Positions 25,966-34,581 are shown, counted from the stretch's first letter. The stretch: 64,000 nucleotides of DNA from Planctomycetaceae bacterium (GCA_020638975.1 JACKHN010000014.1:62001-126000), one strand, 5' to 3'. Made by a program: numbers and translations. Notes: generated by a model from the letters alone, not told the origin.

Positions 25966-26793
25966 ATGCGATCGATCGCCATCATCAATCAAAAGGGCGG
26001 CGTTGGCAAAACCACAACGGCGGTGAACCTCAGCGCGGCCTTGGCCGCCGAAGGGCATCGCGTTTGTATCGTCGACCTTGATCCACAAGCCCACGCGTCG
26101 CTGCATCTGGGGATCGCATTGCCCGAGGGAGCCCCGTCGATCTACGACGTGCTGACTGGCGAAGCGCGTATCGCCGACGTCAAGCAAACCATCAACGACC
26201 GGCTCTCGATTGTCCCTTCGCATCTCGACTTGGCCGCCGCCGAGTTGGAACTAGCAGGCGAGGTTGGACGCGAGTTGATCCTCCGTGACAAACTTGCTCA
26301 GGAAGAACTCGATTGCGACTTTCTGCTGGTGGATTGTCCGCCGTCGTTAAGTATCTTGACGCTGAATGCGCTGACAGCCGTCAACGAAGTGTTTCTGCCG
26401 CTCCAGCCGCACTTCCTGGCGTTACATGGCCTGAGCAAATTGTTGCGGACCATTGAAGTGGTCACACAGCGATTGAATGCCAACCTTCGACTCAGCGGAG
26501 TCGTCCTGTGTATGTATGATTCGGGAACACGCTTGGCGGCGGAAGTCAGCGCCGACGTTCACGACTTTTTCAATCGGCAATCGGCGACGGACAAATCGTG
26601 GGAGCACGCCCAGACGTTCAAAACCCGCATCCGCCGAAATATTCGACTCGCGGAAGCGCCGAGCTTCGGTCAGTCGATCTTCGAGTACGCTCCGCAGTCT
26701 CATGGCGCGGAGGACTATCGCGATCTAGCTCGCGAAGTACTCGCCATCGAGCTTGAGCAGCGAGCCACTTCTCTCGAGTTTGCTGCGGCCTGA
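25966..26793 (+). CDS. ParA/Soj/MinD-type partition ATPase
   Basis: 275 residues with a GGAAACGGAG ribosome site. The deviant Walker A KGGVGKTTTAVNLSAAL is at about 10–26, Walker A' is IVDLDPQAHAS and Walker B is FLLVDCPPSLSILT. The C terminus matches Soj-like ParA (RNIRLAEAPSFGQSIFEYAPQSHGAEDYRDLA). No ParB or parS site is adjacent, so it may be an orphan ParA or may act with a distant ParB in chromosome or protein positioning. Confidence 0.92.
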   Translation: MRSIAIINQKGGVGKTTTAVNLSAALAAEGHRVCIVDLDPQAHASLHLGIALPEGAPSIYDVLTGEARIADVKQTINDRLSIVPSHLDLAAAELELAGEVGRELILRDKLAQEELDCDFLLVDCPPSLSILTLNALTAVNEVFLPLQPHFLALHGLSKLLRTIEVVTQRLNANLRLSGVVLCMYDSGTRLAAEVSADVHDFFNRQSATDKSWEHAQTFKTRIRRNIRLAEAPSFGQSIFEYAPQSHGAEDYRDLAREVLAIELEQRATSLEFAAA

Positions 26794-27179
26794 TTTAGAC
26801 GCTATTTCGAATGCTATCCTCGCCACCGAACAAGAACGGTTGCGGGTATGGTCTTGTTGTAGCGATCGTAACGCCCGCATCGGTTCTAGCATGCTCTAGA
26901 GATTGCGGTCCCTTTCGGGTTGCGCCGCGCATGTCGAGTGAATGGTTTCCCATCCACGATTCTTCGCGGATTCACCTCGAATCCGCCAACTCCAACGCGT
27001 TCGCACGCCGATGGATGAAGCAAACGTCTTAACGGATTGCTCGCGCGGAACGGATGCCTACGACGCGGCTTAATTGCCCAACCGGCTCGTTTCCCCGAAC
27101 GCTTGTGACAGGCGATGCGTTCTCGATTTGGATCGCTATGCGCGATGCCACGGGATGAAATACGAAATGGAGTCGTGTC
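26794..27179. other. non-coding gap upstream of the BBP7-like gene
   Basis: About 390 bases. A 73-codon frame at 26811–27032 has no ribosome site and an unconvincing composition. No hairpin element or RNA gene was recognised here. Confidence 0.5.
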
Positions 27180-28829
27180 ATGAAACCTCTACGCACTCTC
27201 GCCGTCGCTGGCGTCGTCGGCGCAGCAACGCTCGGCAGCGGCCTGTTGACGCAGCTCTTTGGTGTGGCAGATAAGGAAGTCAACGCGCAGAACCTTATGG
27301 CGCGCGCTCCGTCGGTACTAGCTGCACCGGTCGGCAATGCTCGCACACCCAGCTACACCGCGATGCCTGGTTTCTACGCAGCACCGGCTTACCCAACCCA
27401 AGCTTATTCGACCCACCCGAATCACGCGCCGCAGGCCGCTGCGTCCCTCTACGGATACGCTGCTTATCCTGCGAATCCTTATGGCACGTCCTATGCGCAA
27501 GCCCTGCCGTATCAAATGCAATACCAACAGCCTGCGGCTGTGCCAACTTGGCCTTACGTCCAAACAAACGACGGGCAAGCGAGCGTCATGCTGGGACGCA
27601 GCGAACTGTTGGGAGGCCCACCGCTGTCGGCACCTCAAGTTCAACTGCCTGCTCCGTCGCAACAGACCCCACACGGTCACATGCCGATGCAGCAGGCACC
27701 CTACCCAGGCGGGGCAATGCAACCGATGCAGATGCAGCCGATGCCCGGTTATGCAATGCAGGGCTACGGTTATGGTGCTTCGTGCGATTACGGAGCGAGC
27801 GGGTACGTCGTGGGGAACGCACAGCCGGCGGTAAGGAACTGGTTTGGCAGCATCGGTGGTATCGTGATGACACGTGATCGCGGGGACCACTTCACCTTCA
27901 GCTATGGCACTGGGAACGAAGCCGACCAACGCACCGACACGCGCAATGCCTCGATGGATTGGAATCCTGGGTTTGAAGTTCGAGTCGGCAGGTACTTCAA
28001 CTGTCAACGAAACGCGATCGAAGCGGTCTACTGGAGTCTTGACCCGAGCAGTCAATCAACGCAGACCGTTTCTGCAAACGTACTTGGAAACCTGAACGGC
28101 ATTCTGAACTGGGATAGCCTCACCTACGGTGGCAATACCGCGGACATCTATGTCAACGTCGCGCCGGGTGACGACGGTATCCATCGACTGACGCGCGACT
28201 ACTCGTTCCAGAACCTTGAATTGAATCTGTGGCAGTTCTGTGGCAGTTGCGGTACCGGGAAATGCAACTGCTCGAGACTTCGGCACAACTGGCTGGTAGG
28301 CGTTCGGTACTTTCGATTTGACGAAGGACTGTTGTTTGCTTCGGATGCAAATGATCTACAGATCACTTATGCGCCGGACGAAATCTTCTACAACATTGAC
28401 ATCGAGAATCACTTGCTCGGCTTCCAGGTTGGCAACGAAGCACAGTACTGCGTAAGTGACAGGTTGACGGCCGATCTCGGGGTCAAGCTCGGTCTCTTCT
28501 CCAATCGCATCAATCACATTTCCGAGATTGGCGGTGCTCTGGGCGTCGCCACCATCAACAATGGCCCGTTCCTAGGCCAACAGTATTACGTCGAAAGCTC
28601 AAAGAACGATGTCGCGTTCCTCGGTGAAGTAAATCTCGGCTTGCGATACTGTTTCAATTGCAACTGGACGGGAACGATTGGTTATCGCGCCTTAGCAATT
28701 ACGGGTGTGGCAGTTGCCTCGGATCAGATCTATCCTGACCTGCGAGGCATCAATGATGTGGAAAACATTGATTCGAGCCGCGCGTTGATCTTGCATGGCG
28801 GTTACGCAGGGCTGGAATATAATTGGTAG
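27180..28829 (+). CDS. BBP7-like planctomycete outer-membrane beta-barrel protein
   Basis: 549 residues with GGAG 11 bases before the ATG and a signal peptide (MKPLRTLAVAGVVGAATLG). Residues about 40–210 are low complexity, rich in Ala, Pro, Tyr, Gln and Met (MQPMQMQPMPGY). Residues about 215–549 read as amphipathic beta strands: SIGGIVMTRDRGDHF, NWLVGVRYFRFDEGLLF, and a terminal GYAGLEYNW typical of a barrel C terminus. This matches the BBP7 group of planctomycete porin-like proteins. Clustered cysteines (CGSCGTGKCNCS) near 355 may form a disulfide-rich loop. Confidence 0.85.
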   Translation: MKPLRTLAVAGVVGAATLGSGLLTQLFGVADKEVNAQNLMARAPSVLAAPVGNARTPSYTAMPGFYAAPAYPTQAYSTHPNHAPQAAASLYGYAAYPANPYGTSYAQALPYQMQYQQPAAVPTWPYVQTNDGQASVMLGRSELLGGPPLSAPQVQLPAPSQQTPHGHMPMQQAPYPGGAMQPMQMQPMPGYAMQGYGYGASCDYGASGYVVGNAQPAVRNWFGSIGGIVMTRDRGDHFTFSYGTGNEADQRTDTRNASMDWNPGFEVRVGRYFNCQRNAIEAVYWSLDPSSQSTQTVSANVLGNLNGILNWDSLTYGGNTADIYVNVAPGDDGIHRLTRDYSFQNLELNLWQFCGSCGTGKCNCSRLRHNWLVGVRYFRFDEGLLFASDANDLQITYAPDEIFYNIDIENHLLGFQVGNEAQYCVSDRLTADLGVKLGLFSNRINHISEIGGALGVATINNGPFLGQQYYVESSKNDVAFLGEVNLGLRYCFNCNWTGTIGYRALAITGVAVASDQIYPDLRGINDVENIDSSRALILHGGYAGLEYNW

Positions 28830-28928
28830 GCGGGCATGTCTCCAAACAACGAGCAACTGCTGCGCTCACGGTCGTCCTTCCTGCTGGATTCTGCCGCGTC
28901 GATGACGGCAATAATTGCCGTGTCTTGT

Positions 28929-29010
28929 GTAGGGTTCGCTGTGCGGACCTCAGAGACTCATGGTCCGCACAGCGGACCCTACTCTTGAAATGTCGAAGTT
29001 GTTTTTGAGT
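28929..29010. repeat. hairpin repeat family A, copy 2
   Basis: The stem GTAGGGTTCGCTGTGCGGACC pairs with GGTCCGCACAGCGGACCCTAC (to 28982). Similarity to copy 3 (32939) continues for about 28 bases past the stem (TCTTGAAATGTCGAAGTT), showing that the mobile unit is larger than the hairpin. Confidence 0.88.
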
Positions 29011-29016
29011 TGCGTC

Positions 29017-29421
29017 TTACGGATTGATCGATCGGTGAAAGTGAACGTGCCGCCATCCGTCCTCTTGGCGTTCCCAGACGCGAGTCTCATCGCAGCGAGA
29101 CGTTTGCGGATTCCCGTCGCCATCGATCGACTGAACGAGTCGAACGTAGCTGACGATGGCAACATTGTCACCGAGCAGACGAACATGCGGCGAGGCGATT
29201 GTCGCCTGTTTTGGCTTGTCGCTGCCACCCAGATCAAAGTAGTAGCGATGAAAGTCCATGCCTTCCACCAATTGCCCACGGGCTTCCGGTTCAAAGGCGC
29301 TGATCGTTGGATCGCACAGACGTTCGTACGTCTCCCAATCAGCAGCGATGATACAGTCGAGCAACTGTTGGCTCAGATCCAACAAATCGGAAAGTGTTTC
29401 GTCCATCGGTTCGGTTGTCAT
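29017..29421 (-). CDS. CaMKII-association-domain / SnoaL-like (NTF2 fold) protein
   Basis: 134 residues. It shows the CaMKII association-domain pattern: LLDLSQQLLDCIIAADWETYERLCDPTISAFEPEARGQLVEGMDFHRYYF and VWERQEDGWRHVHFHRS. The fold is NTF2-like; in bacteria such proteins form oligomers or bind small ligands, function unknown. It is 32 bases downstream of folA on the same strand, so it may be co-transcribed with thyA–folA. Confidence 0.85.
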   Translation of the reverse strand: MTTEPMDETLSDLLDLSQQLLDCIIAADWETYERLCDPTISAFEPEARGQLVEGMDFHRYYFDLGGSDKPKQATIASPHVRLLGDNVAIVSYVRLVQSIDGDGNPQTSRCDETRVWERQEDGWRHVHFHRSINP

Positions 29422-29453
29422 CGCGTCACTCTCGTGTGCAAGTAGATTTTTTG

Positions 29454-29942
29454 TTAATGAGATCGTTCTAGTCGCGCGAACGTGTGAGGATAGTCATTGC
29501 GTTCGTCGGCAGCATGCGCCGTGCGTTCCACCACCGCCCATGCTGCTCGGTCGAACTCTGGAAAGCGTGCGTCGCCCGCCACGTCGGCCTCGACTTCGGT
29601 GAGGTAAATGCGGTCGACCAAGGGAAGCGACTGTTGATAGATCTCGGCGCCGCCAATGATGAACGCTTCTTCGTCGTTTCCGACGGCAGCAACCGCGTCC
29701 TGCAAGCTGTGCGTGACGATCGCGCCTTCCACGGCAAAGTCTAATTGTCGCGTCACGATCACCGTTGTCCGACCTGGCAGTAGCCGACCGATGGATTCGA
29801 ACGTTTTCCGTCCCATGATGATGTGGTGGCCCATCGTCAACTGCTTGAAACGCTTCAGATCCGCCGACAGATGCCACGGCAAATCACCATCGCGACCGAT
29901 GACTCCGTTACGCTCCATCGCGACGATCAAGGAAACTGTCAT
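29454..29942 (-). CDS. folA: dihydrofolate reductase
   Basis: 162 residues, standard bacterial DHFR size. Motifs: VIGRDGDLPWHLSADLKRFKQLT (Asp/Trp of the active site), IIMGRKTFESIGRLLPGRTTVIVTR (NADPH binding) and AFIIGGAEIYQQSLPLVDRIYLTEV. It regenerates tetrahydrofolate consumed by ThyA, encoded 27 bases upstream. Confidence 0.96.
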   Translation of the reverse strand: MTVSLIVAMERNGVIGRDGDLPWHLSADLKRFKQLTMGHHIIMGRKTFESIGRLLPGRTTVIVTRQLDFAVEGAIVTHSLQDAVAAVGNDEEAFIIGGAEIYQQSLPLVDRIYLTEVEADVAGDARFPEFDRAAWAVVERTAHAADERNDYPHTFARLERSH

Positions 29943-29969
29943 AAACGTGTGCCGTCGCCGTGTGCGAGG

Positions 29970-30764
29970 TCAGACTGCGACCGGTGCAGAGATATGTGGA
30001 TGCGGATCATAATTGACGAGTTTGAAGTCATCGTACTCAAACTCAAAGATCGACCGCACGTCTGGGTTGATCTGCATGGTCGGGAGCGGACGAAGTTCGC
30101 GGCTTAATTGTTCGCGAGTCTGCTCCAAGTGATTGTTATACAAGTGAGCATCGCCAAACGTGTGAACAAAGTCACCTAGTTCTAGGTCGCACACCTGAGC
30201 CATCATCATCGTCAGCAAAGAATAGGAAGCGATATTGAACGGCACCCCTAAAAAGACGTCTGCGCTTCGTTGGTAGAGCTGACATGACAGGCGACCGCCA
30301 GCCACATAGAACTGAAACAGCAAGTGACAAGGAGGCAACGCCATTTTGGAAACGTCGGCGACGTTCCAAGCGCTCACAATCAAGCGACGCGAGTCCGGAT
30401 TCGTGCGAATTTGGTCGACGAGTTGTTGAATCTGATCGATTTGCTGGCCGTCGGCTCCGGTCCAACTTCGCCACTGATGACCGTAAACGGGCCCCAACTC
30501 ACCGTTTTCGTCAGCCCATTCGTCCCAGATTCGAACCCCGTTCTCCTTCAGATAGCGAATATTCGTCGCGCCCTGGAGGAACCACAGCAATTCGTGAATG
30601 ATTGACTTCAAATGCAGCTTCTTGGTCGTCAGCAGCGGAAATCCCTGGCTCAAATCAAATCGCATTTGGTGCCCGAACACGCTCAACGTGCCGGTCCCAG
30701 TGCGATCCTCCTTGGGATGGCCTTCGTCCAGAATTCGTTGCAGAAGTTGCTTGTACTGTTGCAT
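29970..30764 (-). CDS. thyA: thymidylate synthase
   Basis: 264 residues from ATG 30764 (MQQYKQLLQRILDEG), exactly the E. coli length; the frame opens at 30800, but the extra 12 residues are dispensable. The catalytic Cys is in MALPPCHLLFQFYV. Other blocks: DRTGTGTLSVFGHQMRFDL, YGHQWRSW and DAHLYNNHLEQ. It methylates dUMP to dTMP using methylene-tetrahydrofolate. First gene of a thyA–folA unit and divergent from the RicT gene. Confidence 0.97.
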   Translation of the reverse strand: MQQYKQLLQRILDEGHPKEDRTGTGTLSVFGHQMRFDLSQGFPLLTTKKLHLKSIIHELLWFLQGATNIRYLKENGVRIWDEWADENGELGPVYGHQWRSWTGADGQQIDQIQQLVDQIRTNPDSRRLIVSAWNVADVSKMALPPCHLLFQFYVAGGRLSCQLYQRSADVFLGVPFNIASYSLLTMMMAQVCDLELGDFVHTFGDAHLYNNHLEQTREQLSRELRPLPTMQINPDVRSIFEFEYDDFKLVNYDPHPHISAPVAV

Positions 30765-30932
30765 GCAGTGACTTTTACACCGCCGCTGATTCGGTGGCAA
30801 GGACTTCCACTGAAGATGTTCTTAAATCTAGCTGCTATCGCGACTTTCCGCAAAACTCGCAGACGACTATACTCGACAACTCGAAGCGGGCGAGTACACA
30901 GTCTCGCATTCCTCAACCGGCGGTAATTTTTG

Positions 30933-31754
30933 ATGCCCAAGTACGTTGTTCGATTTGGCACGATGAGATCGCTCGGCGTGATGACCACACGCGGGGGCGA
31001 CTCCCATGATCGCGGTACGCGCGTCGTTGCAAGAACAAATCGCGGCCTCGAAGCTGGTGAAGTTTTGTGCGAAGCTAGCGAGAATGCAATCGCGAATTTA
31101 AAGAACCCAGCGCACGGACAAATCCTGCGGGCGATGTCGGCTGAAGATGTGAATGAGGCCTTTCACATTCAGGCCCAAGAAGCCGAAGAGTTTACCAAGT
31201 GCAAGCAAATGGTTGCCGAACTTGGTTTGCAAATGGAACTCGTCGATATGGAGCATCTGTTCGGTGGCGAGCGGATTGTCATCTACTATCTGGCCGAAGA
31301 TCGCGTCGACTTTCGAGACTTAGTCAAACAACTCGCTTCCGAATTTCAAACACGAATCGAGATGCGGCAGATCGGCGTCCGCGACGAAGCCAAGTTGCTG
31401 GCCGATTATGGAGATTGCGGGAAGCCCGTTTGCTGCAACACGCATTTGGACGATATGCCACCCGTATCGATGAAGATGGCGAAGATGCAAAAGGCCACAC
31501 TTGATCCGACGAAAATTTCGGGACGTTGCGGTCGCTTAAAGTGTTGCTTGCGCTACGAATACGATACTTACAACGACATGCGGAAGGAGCTTCCACCCGT
31601 CGGTGCCGACATTATCACCGGCAACGGACGTGCTCGGATCTTGGGACACGAGATTCTCGCGCAACAGTTGCTGATTGAAACGGAAGATCGACGGCGAATG
31701 TTGATCGACGCCACGGAAGTGCTTACCGTACTCAAGAAAGAAAAAAAGAAGTAA
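30933..31754 (+). CDS. PSP1 domain protein (RicT/YaaT-like)
   Basis: 273 residues from ATG 30933; a TTG directly upstream is also in frame. The PSP1 C-terminal domain carries the conserved cysteine motifs GDCGKPVCCNTHL (about 165) and SGRCGRLKCCLRYEYDTY (about 195). In Bacillus the homologue joins RicA and RicF in a [4Fe-4S] complex that stimulates RNase Y and phosphorelay functions. No RicA/RicF is nearby. It leads an operon with the next two genes. Confidence 0.9.
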   Translation: MPKYVVRFGTMRSLGVMTTRGGDSHDRGTRVVARTNRGLEAGEVLCEASENAIANLKNPAHGQILRAMSAEDVNEAFHIQAQEAEEFTKCKQMVAELGLQMELVDMEHLFGGERIVIYYLAEDRVDFRDLVKQLASEFQTRIEMRQIGVRDEAKLLADYGDCGKPVCCNTHLDDMPPVSMKMAKMQKATLDPTKISGRCGRLKCCLRYEYDTYNDMRKELPPVGADIITGNGRARILGHEILAQQLLIETEDRRRMLIDATEVLTVLKKEKKK

Positions 31755-31758
31755 CTTG

Positions 31759-32217
31759 ATGACTTCGACCACTATGTCAGAAGCCCTGCGACGATTGGCG
31801 GAGATTGCGAAGAAGGATGGCCGATATTCGGTCGATGCCTATATCTTTGTCCAACAATCGCTCGCTTACGCTCAGTTCGAACTCGGCATGGGGCGCCCAC
31901 GCCCGTTTGGCATGAATGAGGATGACGACTTTGACAACCCACCGCCGGAAGCGCACCTGACCGGCCAACAGTTGTGCGAAGCGATCCGGTTGTACGCCTC
32001 CGAACTCTATGGGTTGATGGCGAAAGTCGTGTTGAACAGTTGGGGCGTGAAGACCACCAGCGACTTCGGCGAGATTGTCTACAAGCTGATTGAGGTCGGC
32101 GAGATGACCAAGTCCGACACGGATCGACGCGAAGACTTCGACGGACATTACGACTTCAAAGAAGCGTTCCAGCAAGAATACAAGATCACAATGCTCGAGC
32201 CGGACGATTCAGAATAA
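31759..32217 (+). CDS. Minf_1886 family protein
   Basis: 152 residues from ATG 31759; a second in-frame ATG at 31774 (MSEALRRLAEIAKKDGRYSVDAYIFV) may be the true start. Pattern typical of the uncharacterised Minf_1886 family: DGRYSVDAYIFVQQSLAYAQ, LCEAIRLYASELYGLMAKVVLNSWGV and the terminal FDGHYDFKEAFQQEY. Found mostly in the Planctomycetes–Verrucomicrobia group beside RicT, as here. The next gene overlaps its stop by one base (TAATG). Confidence 0.85.
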   Translation: MTSTTMSEALRRLAEIAKKDGRYSVDAYIFVQQSLAYAQFELGMGRPRPFGMNEDDDFDNPPPEAHLTGQQLCEAIRLYASELYGLMAKVVLNSWGVKTTSDFGEIVYKLIEVGEMTKSDTDRREDFDGHYDFKEAFQQEYKITMLEPDDSE

Positions 32218-32390
32218 TGTCGAATCGTAAGCGGCGAGCCAATGCAGCGGACGAGGCAAGTCATTCGAAGCCAATCTCCGAGGAATCATCGGGGCAACCG
32301 CCGCGGCGAAACGTTACGATGCTAACGGTCTGTCTTGTCGCTTTCGCAGCCTGGATTGCATTCCTTCTCTATGTCGCTGTGTTTGGCTAA
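32217..32390 (+). CDS. 57-residue single-pass membrane protein
   Basis: Start ATG overlaps the previous stop in TAATG, a strong sign of translational coupling. Sequence begins MSNRKRRANAADEAS, is basic for about 33 residues, then has one membrane helix (VTMLTVCLVAFAAWIAFLLY) and ends at TAA 32390. The basic N terminus should face the cytoplasm. No family recognised; it probably works with the Minf_1886 protein. Confidence 0.65.
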   Translation: MSNRKRRANAADEASHSKPISEESSGQPPRRNVTMLTVCLVAFAAWIAFLLYVAVFG

Positions 32391-32567
32391 CCAGTTGCCT
32401 GCTCGAAAGGCAATTGCGTGACCGAAAGGTCAGCCTGGAGATTCAACTCATGGTTTGCGGTCGAACCACAAACACCCGCACCGTGAAAAACAGAGGAATC
32501 GATTTAGCGACCGCCGTCTGACCAGCAGCGTGGGGGTAGTGGGGCAAGCGTTGCGATATCTCAGCCT

Positions 32568-32702
32568 CAGGGCTTTTCATTTGTTGATGTTGCACAAGTT
32601 GTACGACGGGCCTCCTAGCCCGTCGAATCACGACTTAGATTCATCGACGGGCTCGGAGGCCCGTCGTACAAACCTCTCAGTTTGAAAAACTGAAAATCCC
32701 TG
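32568..32702. repeat. hairpin element family B, copy 2 (inverted relative to copy 1)
   Basis: 135 bp bounded by CAGGGCTTTTCA and TGAAAATCCCTG. The core stem TACGACGGGCCTCCTAGCCC pairs with its complement to 32668. Over about 125 bases it equals the reverse complement of 21718–21846 with only a handful of substitutions. Confidence 0.9.
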
Positions 32703-32756
32703 ATCTCAGCCTCTGCCAAATGGACACTCGACCTAACGATAGATCAGAATGGCAAC

Positions 32757-32847
32757 CTAGTGCTGTGTTACCGCTAAGAATTTGGGTGTCACTGGCCGAG
32801 CCAGAAGTGGCACACAACCCGAAGATTAAGCTGTAACCAAGCACTAG
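32757..32847. repeat. inverted-repeat element family H, copy 1
   Basis: Imperfect arms CTAGTGCTGTGTTACCGCTA (from 32759) and its partner ...GTAACCAAGCACTAG (to 32847) enclose an inner stem TGTCACTGGC/GCCAGAAGTGGCA. The left arm recurs at 51395 with a different inner hairpin. Confidence 0.75.
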
Positions 32848-32938
32848 CGGTATTCCCTACTGTCCGTCCGAGCAGTATGTCCACGTGATTGATGAAGTCA
32901 GCGGTTGGGACCGGCTCAACAATAACTTCTTCTTTTGC

Positions 32939-33019
32939 GTAGGGTCCGCTGTGCGGACCTCAGGGATTCGTGGTCCGCACAGCGGACCCTACTCTTGAAA
33001 TGCCGAAGTTATTTCTGAC
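32939..33019. repeat. hairpin repeat family A, copy 3
   Basis: GTAGGGTCCGCTGTGCGGAC from 32939 pairs with the complement ending at 32992; similarity to copy 2 continues through TCTTGAAATGCCGAAGTT. Third element within 450 bases of the gene-free stretch 32391–33280; the rest of that stretch holds no convincing gene. Confidence 0.88.
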
Positions 33020-33280
33020 TTATTTCTTGGCGTGGGCTCGGGAGACCTGCGCCAAGCGAGGTCGGTGCGAATTGTGCGGGTCATGTCAGTTTCGCGGCGA
33101 ACTCAACGTTTTATCCTTCCGCAGCGTGGTAGCCGCCGATAGAACTGCCTAGACCGCAGATGCTGGGCTACGGAGAGCCACGCTTTGTACTGGTCAGCCA
33201 TTACGAGACCCGATCGGGACCGGAATCGAGAGCGATCCAACAACTCGCAAACACATCCAAATCGTAGGAATCCGAAGAGT

Positions 33281-34489
33281 ATGGATACTCATCATCAACG
33301 CATGACCGGCAAGGTCGTGCGAACCTCGTCCATCGTCACGGCAATCGTGTTCGCGGCAATTGCCAGCAGCGACACGGCTTTCGGCCAGTTCATTGGGCAA
33401 AGCGAGATTGGTGCCACCGGTCTCTCGGACCCCGCGCAGACCGGTGCAGTGGCATCAGGCCTCGACTCTCACGCTGACGGCATAGCGGCAATGGCCACCA
33501 GCGACTTTTCAACCGCCGTTGGCAATACAGCGACGGCGAGCGACGCAAATTCCACTGCACTCGGCCATTTTTCCACGGCCAGCGGGCTAGTTTCTACTGC
33601 ACTCGGCCAAAACTCAACGGCGAGCGGGATAGCGTCTACTGCACTCGGCCAAAATTCGTCGGCGAGCGGTAGTATAGGTTCGACTGCACTCGGCCAAACT
33701 TCGTCGGCGAGCGGTATAGGTTCGACTGCAGTCGGCCAATTTTCGACGGCAAGCGGAGCACTTTCCACTGCAGTCGGCCAAGCTTCGACGGCAAGCGTAG
33801 TAGCTTCCACTGCAATCGGCGGAGGTTCGACGGCAGGCGGAGCAAATTCCACTGCGCTCGGCGGAGGTTCGACGGCAAGCGGAGAAAGTTCGACCGCACT
33901 CGGCCGATCTTCGACAGCAAGCGGAGAAAGATCGACTGCACTCGGCCGATCTTCGACGGCAAGCGGAGAAAGATCGACTGCACTTGGGTATTTCTCAAGG
34001 GCAACCTTTTCGAACTCGACGGCCATCGGTGCCAATTCGGCGACGACTAGAGACGATCAAATGGTGTTCGGCACCGCGACCAACACCTACACCGCGCCAG
34101 GCATTACCTCGGGTGCCAGCCGCGCGGCGCAAACAGGTCCGCGCGAGATCGTAACAAGCGATGCGAGCGGTAACCTCGCGACGGACACGCCGGCAGGATT
34201 GGGACTGGCCACGACGACGGACACGATGATGCTGCGACAGGATATCGACCGCAACGCGGAAGGTGTGGCCATGGCCATGGCGATGTCGGGCATCCCGAGC
34301 ATCCTACCCGTGGATGCCACCTACGGCATCTCGGCAAATTACGGCACCTTCGGCGGCGAGAACGCGATGGCTATCGGGGGTGCGGTCACACTGACCGAAA
34401 GCCTGTTCTTCAGTGGCGGCGGAGCGATTGGAATGGGTGGCAATGGTACCAGCGGAGGCGGACGAGCAGGGTTTACATTTATTAGGTAG
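33281..34489 (+). CDS. YadA-like trimeric autotransporter adhesin
   Basis: 402 residues from ATG 33281 (MDTHHQRMTG). A signal-like stretch SSIVTAIVFAAIASSDTAFG is at about 16–35. Residues 77–253 are about a dozen 14-residue YadA head repeats of form STALGxxSTASGxx, ending in a neck-like STAIGANS. Residues about 340–402 resemble the YadA C-terminal anchor: GVAMAMAMSGIPSILPV, YGTFGGENAMAIGGAVTLTESLFFSGGGAIGMG and terminal GFTFIR. Such proteins trimerise, insert an outer-membrane barrel and display an adhesive head. Its presence supports a true outer membrane. No stalk coiled coil is visible, so the molecule is short. Confidence 0.85.
   Translation: MDTHHQRMTGKVVRTSSIVTAIVFAAIASSDTAFGQFIGQSEIGATGLSDPAQTGAVASGLDSHADGIAAMATSDFSTAVGNTATASDANSTALGHFSTASGLVSTALGQNSTASGIASTALGQNSSASGSIGSTALGQTSSASGIGSTAVGQFSTASGALSTAVGQASTASVVASTAIGGGSTAGGANSTALGGGSTASGESSTALGRSSTASGERSTALGRSSTASGERSTALGYFSRATFSNSTAIGANSATTRDDQMVFGTATNTYTAPGITSGASRAAQTGPREIVTSDASGNLATDTPAGLGLATTTDTMMLRQDIDRNAEGVAMAMAMSGIPSILPVDATYGISANYGTFGGENAMAIGGAVTLTESLFFSGGGAIGMGGNGTSGGGRAGFTFIR
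33509..34039 (+). repeat. coding 42-bp tandem repeats of the adhesin head
   Basis: Degenerate 42-base units (one unit is 45) each encode STA-(L/V/I)-G-x-x-S-T-A-S-G-x-x. The two units around 33896–33979 are almost identical, indicating recent duplication; earlier units have diverged. Not CRISPR: there are no unique spacers and the frame is open throughout. Confidence 0.88.
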
Positions 34490-34513
34490 TGCGGGGGCGG
34501 GAGACCCGCGCAC
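34489..34513 (+). terminator. hairpin just after the adhesin stop
   Basis: GTGCGGG and CCCGCGCAC pair around a G-rich loop immediately at the stop codon. There is no T run, so it is only a candidate terminator or mRNA-stabilising hairpin. Confidence 0.35.
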
Positions 34514-34581
34514 ATCGTAAGGCATAAGCTGACAAATCGGGACAGAATCGATTGCGGCAGAGCCGCAGAAGGAGCAATCGC

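Noticed and set aside
25847..26793. partition locus or replication origin suggested by ParA plus an upstream palindrome
   Set aside because: No ParB gene, no parS consensus and no DnaA-box cluster was seen; the palindrome looks like one of the dispersed hairpin elements.
26811..27032. 73-codon frame before the BBP7-like gene
   Set aside because: No ribosome site, unconvincing composition and no continuation; treated as non-coding.
32970..33152. 60-codon frame after hairpin A3
   Set aside because: Begins inside the repeat; its Cys-rich appearance is not supported by a ribosome site or family pattern.
33509..34039. possible CRISPR array or satellite repeat
   Set aside because: Units are contiguous, in frame and lack unique spacers; they encode YadA head repeats.
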